A DNA stretch of 35,605 nucleotides from Syntrophaceae bacterium UBA4810 (GTDB lineage Bacteria; Desulfobacterota; Syntrophia; Syntrophales; Smithellaceae). Under the pieces are notes generated by a model that worked only from the letters and a program-made list of their open reading frames with translations, was not told the DNA's origin and did not search any database. Location: positions 54,133 through 89,737 of the forward strand of contig DHGA01000049.1 of the NCBI GenBank assembly GCA_002402545.1, given 5' to 3'. Both the position numbers and the translations under genes were made by a program. Positions 15,799 to 24,978 of the stretch are shown here, piece by piece (the stretch's first letter is position 1; the number at the start of each line of letters is the position of its first letter).

Positions 15799-17141
15799 TA
15801 AAGATTCCTCACTGCCTGTTTAAAAATATTCCCGCGTTCCTTGTAATCGCGAAATTCGTCGAAGCTCGCGCATCCGGGAGAAAGCAAAACAATATCACCG
15901 GGCTCGGCACTTTTGTAAGCAGCCTCCACGGCGTCAATCAGCTTTTGCGTTTTAATTTTTTCAACACTGTTGCCGATCAATGACGCTATCCTGTCTTTAG
16001 CTTCACCAAATAAAATTACCCGTTTTGTTTTTTCGGGAATTATGGCTTGCAGGGTTTCAAAATCACCTTCTTTATCACGGCCGCCCAAAAGCAAAACGAC
16101 GGGTTGAGAAAAAGTTTCCAGCGCGCGCACAACAGCGCCAACATTAGTTCCTTTGGAATCATCATAAAATTTTATTGAGTTTTTCTCGCCGGCGAATTCT
16201 ATACGATGTGGCAAACCGTGAAATTCTGACACGCAAGATTTAACGCTGCGCCGGTCAGCGCCGCAAAGGCGCGCTGCCACAATCGCGGCCATCACATTTT
16301 CCACATTGTGCAATCCGGGGATTTTAATCATCGATACGGGATATGATTCTTGACCAAATTCTGCCGTTCGAAAAATTATCCTTTGTTTTTCAAGATAAAT
16401 TCCCTCTTTCAATTCACGCTTCGAACTAAAAGAAATAATCTTCGCGCGAATGTGTTTCGCCAATTCTTTTTGCGAGCCGTCATCGGCATTCATAATCGCG
16501 AAATCATTTTCAGTTTGATTTTCAAATATCCTTCTTTTGACTTTTACATATTCGGCGAAAGAACTATGGTAATCTGTGTGATCACTGGTTATATTCAACA
16601 AAATTGAAATAAAGGGGTGAAACTTGTCCACCCACTGAAGCTGAAAACTGCTTATTTCGGCAACAACATACTCATCCTTCGCCGAGCCCTGCGCGTATTC
16701 AATCAAAGGATTGCCTATATTACCTCCCACAAATATTTTTTTACCTGTCCCTTTCAATATTTCTCCCAGCAGTGTTGTCGTTGTCGTCTTACCGTTGGTT
16801 CCGGTAACGGCGATTACCGGCGTTTTGAAAAAATGATGCGCCAGCTCTATTTCACTGATTACGGCTATTTTCTTTTCTATTGCCGCTTGTAATATTAAAT
16901 TTTTAGGGGGAACTCCGGGGGACGGTATAACCATGCTTGCTCCATCGAGAATTTCCGGATGGTAAATCCCCTTCTCGATCCATTTTTCACGCGCGATACT
17001 TTCGAACTCGGCTCCCCATGCGTCAAATGGCTTTTCATCCGTAACCGCCACTTTCGCTCCCTGTTTACCAAGAAACTTTGCAGTGGCAATTCCCGTCTTG
17101 CCGACACCAAGAACAACTATTTTTTTACCTTTTAAATTCAT
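15798..17141 (-). CDS. murD: UDP-N-acetylmuramoylalanine--D-glutamate ligase MurD
   Basis: MurD adds D-glutamate to UDP-MurNAc-L-Ala with ATP. The 447-residue protein has an N-terminal UDP-binding Rossmann domain (V-L-G-V-G-K-T-G), the ATP loop G-T-N-G-K-T (114-119), and D-D-S-K-G-T-N in the C-terminal substrate domain, typical of MurD. An SD (TAGAGG) that includes the end of mraY precedes ATG 17141 by about six bases. It is seven bases after mraY and overlaps ftsW by one base. Confidence 0.97.
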   Translation of the reverse strand: MNLKGKKIVVLGVGKTGIATAKFLGKQGAKVAVTDEKPFDAWGAEFESIAREKWIEKGIYHPEILDGASMVIPSPGVPPKNLILQAAIEKKIAVISEIELAHHFFKTPVIAVTGTNGKTTTTTLLGEILKGTGKKIFVGGNIGNPLIEYAQGSAKDEYVVAEISSFQLQWVDKFHPFISILLNITSDHTDYHSSFAEYVKVKRRIFENQTENDFAIMNADDGSQKELAKHIRAKIISFSSKRELKEGIYLEKQRIIFRTAEFGQESYPVSMIKIPGLHNVENVMAAIVAARLCGADRRSVKSCVSEFHGLPHRIEFAGEKNSIKFYDDSKGTNVGAVVRALETFSQPVVLLLGGRDKEGDFETLQAIIPEKTKRVILFGEAKDRIASLIGNSVEKIKTQKLIDAVEAAYKSAEPGDIVLLSPGCASFDEFRDYKERGNIFKQAVRNL

Positions 17142-17148
17142 ATTGCCT

Positions 17149-18228
17149 CTAGCGCAGCTTCAAAGTACTTATTGCCAATAGAGCAAGCAAAATAGAAATT
17201 ATCCAAAAACGCACAATTACTTTTGGTTCCGCCCAGCCCTTCAATTCAAAATGGTGATGTAACGGAGCCATGCGAAAAATTCTTTTGCCGTTTGTAAGTT
17301 TAAAATAACCGACCTGAAATATTACGGAAAAAGTCTCCACGACAAAAATACCGCCGACAATCGCCAAGAGTATTTCCTGCTTGGTTATAATGGCCAATGT
17401 TCCCAAAGCGCCGCCTAAAGATAACGAGCCTACATCTCCCATAAATACTTCCGCGGGATAAGAATTGAACCATAGAAAACCAAGCGCGGCGCCAACCATC
17501 GCCCCGCAGAAAACAGCTAGCTCACCGGATCCGGTCACATACGGGATTTGCAGGTATGTGGCAACTTTCACGTTGCCAGAAAAATAAGCGAATAGAACAA
17601 ACGTGGCGAAACAGATTGTCGCGGGGCCTATGGCTAATCCGTCCAGTCCATCGGTCAGGTTTACGGCATTGGCCGTTCCGACAATTATAAAGGTTGCCAG
17701 AAGGATATAACCCCAGCCAAGGTTAGGCAGAACTGTTTTAAAAAAAGGAATGGCTATCTGAGAATTGAATCCGGGTTTAAAATATATAACTAAGCTGACA
17801 AACAAAGCGATGACAATTTCAAATGCCAGCCTAGTTTTCCCCGATATGCCCTTAGAGCTGCTTCCGGTTAGTTTCCGATAATCATCGGCAAAACCTATTA
17901 ATCCATAACCTACCGTAACTAAAAGTACTAACCAGATATAATTGACAGCTAAGTTCGCCCAAAGAAAAGTGGAAATAACAACGGCGATAATAATTAATAT
18001 GCCCCCCATGGTGGGAGTGCCTTTTTTAGATAAATGACTCTGCGGCCCATCTTTCCTGATATGCTGTCCTATCTGCAAGCTTTGCAGTTTGCGGATCAGC
18101 CAGGGACCGACAAAAAGACAAATCAACAAAGCGGTGATTGACGCAAATATCGTCCGAAACGTAATGTACCGAAAGACATTAAAAAACGAAAAAACTGTAT
18201 GTAAAGGATATAAAAATTCGTAAATCAC
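17149..18228 (-). CDS. mraY: Phospho-MurNAc-pentapeptide transferase MraY
   Basis: MraY joins phospho-MurNAc-pentapeptide to undecaprenyl phosphate, forming lipid I in the inner membrane. The 359-residue protein has about ten membrane helices, the Mg-binding D-D-Y-R-K motif, N-A-V-N-L-T-D-G-L-D-G-L-A, and the H-H-H-F-E loop near the C-terminus. The start is GTG 18228, since M-I-Y-E-F-L-Y-P-L aligns with the family start and no ATG is available; the SD is weak. A 34-base gap separates it from murF. Confidence 0.97.
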   Translation of the reverse strand: MIYEFLYPLHTVFSFFNVFRYITFRTIFASITALLICLFVGPWLIRKLQSLQIGQHIRKDGPQSHLSKKGTPTMGGILIIIAVVISTFLWANLAVNYIWLVLLVTVGYGLIGFADDYRKLTGSSSKGISGKTRLAFEIVIALFVSLVIYFKPGFNSQIAIPFFKTVLPNLGWGYILLATFIIVGTANAVNLTDGLDGLAIGPATICFATFVLFAYFSGNVKVATYLQIPYVTGSGELAVFCGAMVGAALGFLWFNSYPAEVFMGDVGSLSLGGALGTLAIITKQEILLAIVGGIFVVETFSVIFQVGYFKLTNGKRIFRMAPLHHHFELKGWAEPKVIVRFWIISILLALLAISTLKLR

Positions 18229-18262
18229 TTCTTATTTGCTCCCTGTTCGTAATTTTTGCTGT

Positions 18263-19684
18263 TCATTCGCATCCGAAATCATCGCATATTTGTTCAACTA
18301 TTTTTTCCATTTTCATGCGCCGTGAACCTTTGACTAAAATCCAATCGCCTTTTTTTAAATTTTCTTTTATGGGCAGAAGATCGCTTTTCAAATCTGATAA
18401 ATATTTAATTTTATCTGATGTCATTCCGCCTTCCACCGCGCCGGCGGCAGTGGCATCGGAAAAATCTCCCCGCAGGAAAATAATATTCACTCCCGTAACT
18501 GCCGCGAGCATTCCTATTTTCCTGTGCATTTCGTGAGACTCTTCGCCCAGCTCCAGCATATCGCCCAGAAAGGCGTAACTATTATGGCTGTTTTTGAGCT
18601 CTTTGAGTGTCATCAGCGCCTCGCGCGTTGACACCGGATTAGCGTTGTACGAATCATTGATCAGATACGCGCCGTTTTTTAGCTTGATTATTTCCATGCG
18701 TCCGGCAACGGGCTGAAAAGAAGCGAGCGCTTCCAATATTGTTTCATGTTTGATGCCTAACGCTTGCGCGACGGCAACCGCGGCCATCGCGTTATAGACA
18801 ACGCTTTGCATGCCGGCAATTTTTGTTTCCGCCTTATATTCCTTGCCCGCGATCATCAGCTGAAAACGCATCCCTTTAGGTCCGATCTTGTCAATTTTTT
18901 TCACGCATACATCAGCGCTCGGGCTCATTCCAAAGCTGATGCGCTGACCTTTCCATGTTTCAGATATCACGTTTATATTTTCGTCATCCATATTAACAAC
19001 GGCTATACCGTTTTTATTCATATGCGCGAACAAATCGCCTTTTTCTTTTCTCACTCCCTCAATGGAGCCAAAACCGGCCAGATGGGCGGGGCCGATGTTT
19101 GTTATCACGCCGATATCCGGCGCCGCAATTTGCGTCAGCCTCTTTATCTCACCGGGCGTATTTGTCCCCATCTCCAAAATTGCCACTTCATGATCCTGCG
19201 TAAGCTGAAAGATGGTCATGGGCAAACCGATCAGATTATTCAGATTGCCTTCCGTCTTTAAGATATTTTTTTGGCGGCCAATAATAGTCGCCATTATTTC
19301 TTTTGTTGTTGTCTTACCTGATGACCCTGTGAGTCCGATTACAGGTATTGAAAATTTATTTCTCCAATAATGAGCCAGATCTCCTATCGCCTCTAATGTG
19401 TCAGTAACTTTTATCACAGCGCCGTTATTTTTCATTTTGCTTACATTGATTTTACTCTCATCGCTTATAATTATTCCGGCCGCGCCAAGTTCTAAAGCTT
19501 TTGCGCAATAATCGTGTCCGTCATAATTATCGCCTTTGAGCGCGAAAAATAAATTATCTGCTTTCAGCTGACGCGAATCCGTGCAGATCCCAGAAAAAAT
19601 AACATTCGGCGCGCCGGCAATTAAACTGCCTTTGACCGCGTCAAGCGTCTCTTTAAGCGCTAATCTGGGGGAGGCATCGCTCAT
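18263..19684 (-). CDS. murF: UDP-MurNAc-tripeptide--D-alanyl-D-alanine ligase MurF
   Basis: MurF adds the D-Ala-D-Ala dipeptide, completing the pentapeptide precursor in the cytoplasm. The 473-residue protein has a MurF-type N-terminal domain with D-S-R near 36-38, the P-loop G-S-S-G-K-T-T (120-126), and N-D-S-Y-N-A-N-P in the last third. AGGGG at the end of murE supplies the ribosome binding site for ATG 19684, which directly follows the murE stop (TAAATG). The ligase that makes D-Ala-D-Ala is not in this window. Confidence 0.97.
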   Translation of the reverse strand: MSDASPRLALKETLDAVKGSLIAGAPNVIFSGICTDSRQLKADNLFFALKGDNYDGHDYCAKALELGAAGIIISDESKINVSKMKNNGAVIKVTDTLEAIGDLAHYWRNKFSIPVIGLTGSSGKTTTKEIMATIIGRQKNILKTEGNLNNLIGLPMTIFQLTQDHEVAILEMGTNTPGEIKRLTQIAAPDIGVITNIGPAHLAGFGSIEGVRKEKGDLFAHMNKNGIAVVNMDDENINVISETWKGQRISFGMSPSADVCVKKIDKIGPKGMRFQLMIAGKEYKAETKIAGMQSVVYNAMAAVAVAQALGIKHETILEALASFQPVAGRMEIIKLKNGAYLINDSYNANPVSTREALMTLKELKNSHNSYAFLGDMLELGEESHEMHRKIGMLAAVTGVNIIFLRGDFSDATAAGAVEGGMTSDKIKYLSDLKSDLLPIKENLKKGDWILVKGSRRMKMEKIVEQICDDFGCE

Positions 19685-21211
19685 TTATTCATTACCCCTC
19701 AAATTCAATGCTTCCGCGGCAATAATCCGGTCATCAAGGGAATACTTCTTTGTTCCCACAATCTGATAATTTTCATGACCCTTGCCCGCGATTAGAATAA
19801 TATCGTCTTTACGCGCCAGGTGAATCGCCGTCGCGATCGCGTCTCTTCTTTCCGGCACAATCATATAAGCGTGAACGGCATCGCCATTTAGCAAACTATG
19901 GGCAATCATTTTTTTTACTTTTTGCTTATCGATTCCCGCTTCTATCTCGTTAATAATCGCGATCGGATCTTCCTTGCGGGGATTATCAGAAGTAACAATC
20001 GTCAGGTCGCTGTAACTGGTAGCGGTATTTCCCATAAGCGGTCTTTTGCCGCGGTCTCTGTTCCCGCCGCAGCCGAAAACTGTGATTAGGCGCGTCTTCC
20101 GGAATTGAACAAGATTTTCTAAAACCTGCTGCAGGGCGTCCGCCTTGTGCGCATAATCGACAAAAACGCTGATACCCAGAGATGATTCAATTTTTTCCAA
20201 ACGCCCGGGAATGCGATTCAATTTCTCAATCCCCCGCTTGATTTCCTCAGAAGTTATACCAAGCGCTTTTGCGCCGGCCATGGCGGCCAGGATGTTTTGC
20301 AGATTGAATTTACCGATAAGCTCCGATTGTATCGTTATTTCTTCTCCCGACAGATCGATGTGCGCTTTTATTCCCTTAAGCGATAAATCATAATTAATCG
20401 CCCTGACATCATTTTTACTATCGGTACCGTAATTAATCGAAGTCAATGATACTTCTTTCAGTATTCTTTGTCCCCACTCCTCGTCACCATTGATTATCAT
20501 CTTGTGAGAAACGGTTTTTTTGCTTTGCGGCAATACTTCGGAAAAAAACCTTTTCTTCGCCTGAAAATAATTTTCCATGGTAACATGATAATCAAGATGC
20601 TCAGGGGTCAAATTGGTAAAAATACCGAGATCGAAATCGCAGGAATCCACTCTTCGCAAATCAATCGCGTGAGAAGAAACCTCGGCAATAACGTGGGTGA
20701 TTCCTTCATCGCTCATTTCGCGCAGAATTTTGTGCATCTCGTATGATTCGGGTGTCGTGTTCGGAGCGGGAAATGTTTTATCTTTGTAGCGGTAATTAAT
20801 AGTGCCCAATACCCCGCATTTAAAACCGGCCTCTTTAAATATTGATTCCAAAAGATAGGTAATAGTTGTCTTGCCGCTGGTGCCGATAACTCCGACCAGC
20901 ACCAAACCGTCAGCGGGGCTTCCAAAAAAATTTTTGGCCAATATTCCCAGCGAGTCGCGGCTGTTTTTGACTTTTATTGCTTTAACGGCGGGAGGTAAAT
21001 TCACGTCGTTTTCATAAACAATAAAACGCGCGCCTTTGGTTATCGCCTCCTGGATAAAATCATGGCCATCATGCTGTAAGCCTTTGATTGCCACAAAAAG
21101 CGAACCTGGCACGCATTTATTCGCGCTATAACAAACAGCGGAAACGCAATCATCCGCGTTTTGGGGATTATTTATAACTTCCACGTTTTTTAGCAAATGT
21201 CTCAGCTGCAT
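19685..21211 (-). CDS. murE: UDP-MurNAc-L-Ala-D-Glu--meso-diaminopimelate ligase MurE
   Basis: MurE adds the third stem-peptide residue. This 508-residue protein has G-T-S-G-K-T-T (110-116) as its ATP loop, V-D-Y-A-H-K-A-D in the substrate region, and D-N-P-R at 409-412. The D-N-P-R motif is the hallmark of meso-diaminopimelate-specific MurE (lysine-adding enzymes differ there), so the cell wall is of the mDAP type. The ribosome site GAGG is built from the last bases of ftsI, which ends eight bases upstream. Confidence 0.97.
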   Translation of the reverse strand: MQLRHLLKNVEVINNPQNADDCVSAVCYSANKCVPGSLFVAIKGLQHDGHDFIQEAITKGARFIVYENDVNLPPAVKAIKVKNSRDSLGILAKNFFGSPADGLVLVGVIGTSGKTTITYLLESIFKEAGFKCGVLGTINYRYKDKTFPAPNTTPESYEMHKILREMSDEGITHVIAEVSSHAIDLRRVDSCDFDLGIFTNLTPEHLDYHVTMENYFQAKKRFFSEVLPQSKKTVSHKMIINGDEEWGQRILKEVSLTSINYGTDSKNDVRAINYDLSLKGIKAHIDLSGEEITIQSELIGKFNLQNILAAMAGAKALGITSEEIKRGIEKLNRIPGRLEKIESSLGISVFVDYAHKADALQQVLENLVQFRKTRLITVFGCGGNRDRGKRPLMGNTATSYSDLTIVTSDNPRKEDPIAIINEIEAGIDKQKVKKMIAHSLLNGDAVHAYMIVPERRDAIATAIHLARKDDIILIAGKGHENYQIVGTKKYSLDDRIIAAEALNLRGNE

Positions 21212-21218
21212 ATTATCC

Positions 21219-23192
21219 TCAATCGTTCAACTCAAAAACAACCTTGCATACACGACTGCTCCTAAGCGCCGCGCCGGGTCGCGGATACTGCTGGATAGCC
21301 CATCCGCTGCCGGATACCTTTAAGTCTATTGAGTGCGCTCTGGCTTTTTTCAGCGCCTGCCTTATTGTCAGGCCGGTAAAATCAGGCGTCTCTGAATCAT
21401 CAGCAGAAAAATCCTGCTCGGCATAATTTTTTTGTGTTGAAATCAATTGCACTTTATCGGAAACATCCGCTTTAACAACCTGAACTTTACGAATATTTGT
21501 TTCAAAGCAGTTAAGTATTTGTTCGCTGATATTTTTGAAGACCGGAGCCGCCGCCACACCGCCCCACTTATCCGTCTGCGGCTCATCTAAAACAACCAGA
21601 ATGGCAACCTGCGGATCATCCGCGGGGAAAAATCCCATGAAAGACGTGCGAACTTTCTCCGAAGAATAAGTATTGCTGGAAAAATCGAATTTCTGCGCCG
21701 TGCCTGTTTTTCCGGCGACGGCAACATTAGCTATATTCGCGTTTCTTCCCGTTCCGTCATCGGAAGCGACAACTCCCGTGAGGATTTTGCTCATGCGTTT
21801 TGCCGTTTTTTCCGAGATTACCCGGCGCACGACTTCCGGCGTCTGCATTTTTACCGGATTATTTTCTTTGTCGGTAAGGCCGCGGACAATATACGGCTTC
21901 ATTAAAACACCGTTATTGGCAATGGCCGACATCGCGGAAATCAGCTGAATCGCCGTAACGGAAATTCCCTGACCGAAAGCGATCGACGCCGTGTCAACTT
22001 TTGTCCAGTTTTGCACCGATCTCAATATTCCGGAAGATTCACCCGGCAATTCTATTCCCGTTTTCGCGCCGAAACCAAAATTTTCAATGTAGCGATGATA
22101 TTTTTCCCTGCCCAGCTTCTGCGCGATTTTGGCCGAACCGATATTGCTGGAATATTTTAATATGTCCTTTACAGAAAGATAACCGTAGCGTTTTTTGTTA
22201 GCTTCACGAAATGTCCGGTCATTAACAATATAGGAACCGTCTTCGCAAAATATTCTGTCTGTTTCTCTGACCGTTTTTTCCTCCAACGCCGCGGCGACTA
22301 AAAAAGGTTTAAACGTTGAACCGGGATCAAAAACATCAGCAACAGCGACGTTGCGCCATATGCTTGGCGAGAGCCCTTTAATATTGTTGGGGTCAAAACC
22401 TTTTTCGTTGGCCAGCGCCAAAATTTCTCCCGTTTTCGGATTCATAACTATGGCAATTCCGCCTTTCGCGCCGCGCAGCGTCACAGCTTCTTTCAGATGC
22501 GTTTCCACGAGATACTGAATACGGTTATCAATCGTCAATACAACGTTTAGCGCCTGCTTGTTTTCAGTCTCGTTTTTCTCAGCGCGCAAAAAAAGCTTCT
22601 TTCCTTTAGCGTCGCGCACCCAGGTCAGCCTTTCCGGTTTTTCCAGCAATATATCATCGTATTTATATTCCAACCCTTCCAGGCCGGTATTATCATCTCC
22701 GACAAATCCAAGCAGATGCGCCGCTAATTGTCCGTTTGGATAAAAACGTTTTGGTTCTTTAATTAAAAAAATCCCATCAATCGCCGCTGACTGAATTTCC
22801 GCGGCCTGCCCAGGAGAAATACGTCTGGCAAGCCAGGAGAAGTTTTTTTGTACGGAAATTTTTTGCTGAACAGTTTTCCTGTCCAGATTGAGAATTTTGG
22901 CTATTTTGGCGGAAGCCGCGGTCGCGTTAGTAACCTTGGAAGGGTCAGCGCAAATGGAATCGGCCATTACCGATATGGCCAACTTTTCGCCATTGCGGTC
23001 ATAAATAATGCCCCTGTCCGGCTGCATTTGCAGGCTGGCCACGTGCTGTCTCGCGGCAAGTGTTTTAAGATTTTGACCGGATAAAACCTGTAACTGAAAG
23101 GCGCGTGAAATCAGGGCGACAAACAGCACCAAAAAAACAACCAGGACACTTACAATTCTTACCTTTAACCATTTTCTCGCGTCTGCCGCCAT
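21219..23192 (-). CDS. ftsI: Septal transpeptidase FtsI/PBP3 with C-terminal PASTA domain
   Basis: This class B penicillin-binding protein crosslinks septal peptidoglycan in partnership with FtsW. It has 657 residues: one membrane anchor (about 11-29), a dimerisation/pedestal domain (about 55-210), and a transpeptidase with S-T-F-K (Ser292, Lys295), S-S-N (348-350) and K-T-G (495-497). The last roughly 60 residues (D-F-T-G-L-T-I-R-Q-A-L onward) look like one PASTA domain, as in SpoVD/PBP2x-type enzymes and unlike E. coli FtsI. GGAGG within the end of ftsL lies five bases before ATG 23192; only one base separates the two genes. Confidence 0.96.
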   Translation of the reverse strand: MAADARKWLKVRIVSVLVVFLVLFVALISRAFQLQVLSGQNLKTLAARQHVASLQMQPDRGIIYDRNGEKLAISVMADSICADPSKVTNATAASAKIAKILNLDRKTVQQKISVQKNFSWLARRISPGQAAEIQSAAIDGIFLIKEPKRFYPNGQLAAHLLGFVGDDNTGLEGLEYKYDDILLEKPERLTWVRDAKGKKLFLRAEKNETENKQALNVVLTIDNRIQYLVETHLKEAVTLRGAKGGIAIVMNPKTGEILALANEKGFDPNNIKGLSPSIWRNVAVADVFDPGSTFKPFLVAAALEEKTVRETDRIFCEDGSYIVNDRTFREANKKRYGYLSVKDILKYSSNIGSAKIAQKLGREKYHRYIENFGFGAKTGIELPGESSGILRSVQNWTKVDTASIAFGQGISVTAIQLISAMSAIANNGVLMKPYIVRGLTDKENNPVKMQTPEVVRRVISEKTAKRMSKILTGVVASDDGTGRNANIANVAVAGKTGTAQKFDFSSNTYSSEKVRTSFMGFFPADDPQVAILVVLDEPQTDKWGGVAAAPVFKNISEQILNCFETNIRKVQVVKADVSDKVQLISTQKNYAEQDFSADDSETPDFTGLTIRQALKKARAHSIDLKVSGSGWAIQQYPRPGAALRSSRVCKVVFELND

Positions 23193-23193
23193 C

Positions 23194-23532
23194 TCATCCT
23201 CCTGAATATTTCAAGACAATAACTTGATTACTCTCAGGGTAGGACATCTGCAATTTAGTTCGGGCCAGGCTTTCAATTCTCTGAGGAGAGCGCAGAGTCG
23301 CCAATTCCAATCTCAGCTTGTTTTGTTCCTCGAGGATTTTTTCTCTTTCACTCAGCTGCGCCGCGACTTTATATTCCATCTCGGTCATGCGGATATGAGA
23401 ACCGACATAAATAAGAGCGACAAACATAAAAATTATCGCAACGGCAATAAAAGTGGAATATTTAATCCCCGAAGAAGCTTTTTTCGCTTCCCGGAAGCGA
23501 GGCATTGTTTGTATTCCAACAGCTTGTGCCAT
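23194..23532 (-). CDS. ftsL: Cell division protein FtsL
   Basis: FtsL is a small bitopic protein forming a coiled-coil complex with FtsB and FtsQ that activates FtsWI. From ATG 23532 it has 112 residues: a short basic cytoplasmic start, one membrane helix (about 25-46), then a periplasmic coiled coil (about 50-85, rich in Glu, Leu and Lys) and the R-I-E-S-L-A-R motif seen in FtsL/FtsB-like proteins. An in-frame TTG at 23550 is rejected because AGAGGTG lies six bases before ATG 23532. It is one base from rsmH. Sequence alone is weakly diagnostic; position between rsmH and ftsI settles it. Confidence 0.9.
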   Translation of the reverse strand: MAQAVGIQTMPRFREAKKASSGIKYSTFIAVAIIFMFVALIYVGSHIRMTEMEYKVAAQLSEREKILEEQNKLRLELATLRSPQRIESLARTKLQMSYPESNQVIVLKYSGG

Positions 23533-23533
23533 T

Positions 23534-24469
23534 TCAACACCTCTGGGCAACGCGCAGCCTGGCGCTTCGCGCGCGCGGATTGGATTTTATCTCCTGCTCA
23601 TCAGGCTTCAGCGCTTTCTTCGTTATCAAAGTTAGCTTGGCCTGTTTATGGCAAACACAATAAGGAATATCCTTCGGACACTCACAAGTTGTGCTGAGTG
23701 TTCTAAATTCATTTTTCACTATGCGGTCTTCCAGTGAATGAAAAGAAATAACACAGACTCGCCCGCCGGATTTCAGCGCGTCCGTCGCGGCGTTTACCGC
23801 CGGCTTTATAACGTCAAGTTCATCGTTCACGGCGATTCTTATGGCCTGGAATGTTTTTGTGGCCGGATGAATTTTCCGTCCCTTGAATTTCGCGGGAATC
23901 GCCGCGGCAACAACAGAAGCCAGCTCGGTGGTTGTTTTTACGGGCGCGAGCTTCCGTTTTGCTATTATTGCCCTTGCTATTCTTGCGGCCATTCTTTCTT
24001 CCCCGTAAGACCTGATAATATTTTCCAAATCTTTTTGTTCAAAGCCGTTGACGATATCGTGGGCGCTTAACTTTGCGCCACCATCCATCCGCATGTCGAG
24101 AGGAGCTTCAAAATTAAAACTAAAGCCCCTTTCGGGCCTATCCAGTTGATGGGAAGAAACACCAAGGTCGAATAACACGCCATCAACTTTTTCTATGTCC
24201 AGTTTTTCCAGCACTCTCACTAAGTCAGAAAAATTTGCTTTTACTAAAACTTTACGCTTTCCAAATCGCGCCAACTTCTGCTCAGCATAATGAAGCGCTT
24301 CTTCGTCGCGATCAATTCCCACTAAAAAACAATCCGAGTTTTCCAGTATCACGCGCGCGTGCCCCGCTCCTCCCAATGTGGCGTCAACGTAAACACCGTT
24401 TTTATTTATCAAGAGCATTTCGACAACCTCTTTGACCATTACCGGCGCGTGAAAGAAGTCGTCCAGCAT
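23534..24469 (-). CDS. rsmH: 16S rRNA m4C1402 methyltransferase RsmH (MraW)
   Basis: RsmH methylates N4 of C1402 in 16S rRNA, tuning the ribosomal P site. The 311-residue protein starts with H-A-P-V-M-V-K-E-V, has the SAM loop D-A-T-L-G-G-A-G-H, and the family motif G-V-S-S-H-Q-L-D with R-P-E-R-G-F-S-F. V-I-S-F-H-S-L-E-D lies in the C-terminal part. It is conventionally the second gene of dcw clusters. AGGA at the end of mraZ precedes ATG 24469. Confidence 0.97.
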   Translation of the reverse strand: MLDDFFHAPVMVKEVVEMLLINKNGVYVDATLGGAGHARVILENSDCFLVGIDRDEEALHYAEQKLARFGKRKVLVKANFSDLVRVLEKLDIEKVDGVLFDLGVSSHQLDRPERGFSFNFEAPLDMRMDGGAKLSAHDIVNGFEQKDLENIIRSYGEERMAARIARAIIAKRKLAPVKTTTELASVVAAAIPAKFKGRKIHPATKTFQAIRIAVNDELDVIKPAVNAATDALKSGGRVCVISFHSLEDRIVKNEFRTLSTTCECPKDIPYCVCHKQAKLTLITKKALKPDEQEIKSNPRARSARLRVAQRC

Positions 24470-24471
24470 TT

Positions 24472-24918
24472 TTATATTCCTAAATCAGCAACAAACTCGC
24501 CAAAGCGGCTGATATCAGAGCCGGCTTTTTTCATTTCATTTTCAAAACGATCTTTAGACCAAATCTCGATTACTTTAATCATGCCGGCCAAAATAATATC
24601 TTTTTCCAAACCGGCGTATTCACGCAACGCCGGCGGAATAAGCACCCTTCCCTGGCCATCCAAATTGCAATCCACCGCGCCGGACATGAAGAATCTTTGA
24701 AACTCGCGAACCTCTTTGCGCAGGATTGATTGATGCGAAATTTTTTCTTCGATGATGCGCCATTCATCATACGGAAAAACCATCAGGTATCCGTCCCAAT
24801 TCGTGATGACCATGCGGTTATCGTACTGCTGCGCGAAGACTTCACGAAACTTGGAAGGAAAAATGATTCTTCCTTTTTCGTCTATAGTATGATGATATTG
24901 ACCTCTAAAAACAGACAC
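24472..24918 (-). CDS. mraZ: Transcriptional regulator MraZ
   Basis: MraZ is a ring-forming DNA-binding protein of the AbrB/SpoVT superfamily that represses its own dcw operon by binding repeated GTGG/TGGG boxes. From GTG 24918 it has 148 residues, the normal size, beginning S-V-F-R-G-Q-Y. Two tandem MraZ repeats are visible, each with its D-x-x-G-R motif (D-E-K-G-R-I near 13-18, D-G-Q-G-R-V near 85-90). The GTG start is chosen because GGAGG lies six bases upstream and because F-R-G-Q is the family start; a longer in-frame ATG at 24978 would include the promoter. Three GTGG boxes directly upstream fit autoregulation. Confidence 0.96.
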   Translation of the reverse strand: MSVFRGQYHHTIDEKGRIIFPSKFREVFAQQYDNRMVITNWDGYLMVFPYDEWRIIEEKISHQSILRKEVREFQRFFMSGAVDCNLDGQGRVLIPPALREYAGLEKDIILAGMIKVIEIWSKDRFENEMKKAGSDISRFGEFVADLGI

Positions 24919-24927
24919 TACTATCCT

Positions 24928-24951
24928 CCACATCAAACCACTTTGCTCCAC
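24928..24951 (-). promoter_or_regulatory. MraZ operator: three GTGG boxes at 10-bp spacing
   Basis: On the minus strand GTGG occurs at 24951-24948, 24941-24938 and 24931-24928, exactly 10 bp apart (GTGGAGCAAA, GTGGTTTGAT, GTGGAGGATA). This matches the known MraZ-box design of tandem TGGG or GTGG elements at 10-bp period. The first box overlaps the -10 hexamer and the last overlaps the mraZ Shine-Dalgarno sequence, so MraZ binding should block transcription initiation. Confidence 0.85.
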
Positions 24952-24978
24952 TATAAGAGCACAGAATAGCTTTGTCAA
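24950..24978 (-). promoter_or_regulatory. Sigma-70 promoter of the dcw operon (Pmra)
   Basis: On the minus strand, a perfect -35 TTGACA (24978-24973) is followed by a 17-base spacer and TATAGT (24955-24950), one mismatch from TATAAT. The start site should fall near 24943, giving a leader of about 25 bases before GTG 24918. No other comparably strong promoter was noticed in front of the downstream dcw genes. Confidence 0.85.

Noticed and set aside
18764..19261. 165-codon plus-strand frame
   Set aside because: Lies entirely antisense within murF, with no SD and histidine/phenylalanine-rich composition typical of antisense frames.
24919..24978. Longer MraZ start at ATG 24978
   Set aside because: It would place the promoter and GTGG operator inside the gene and add 20 residues absent from the family.
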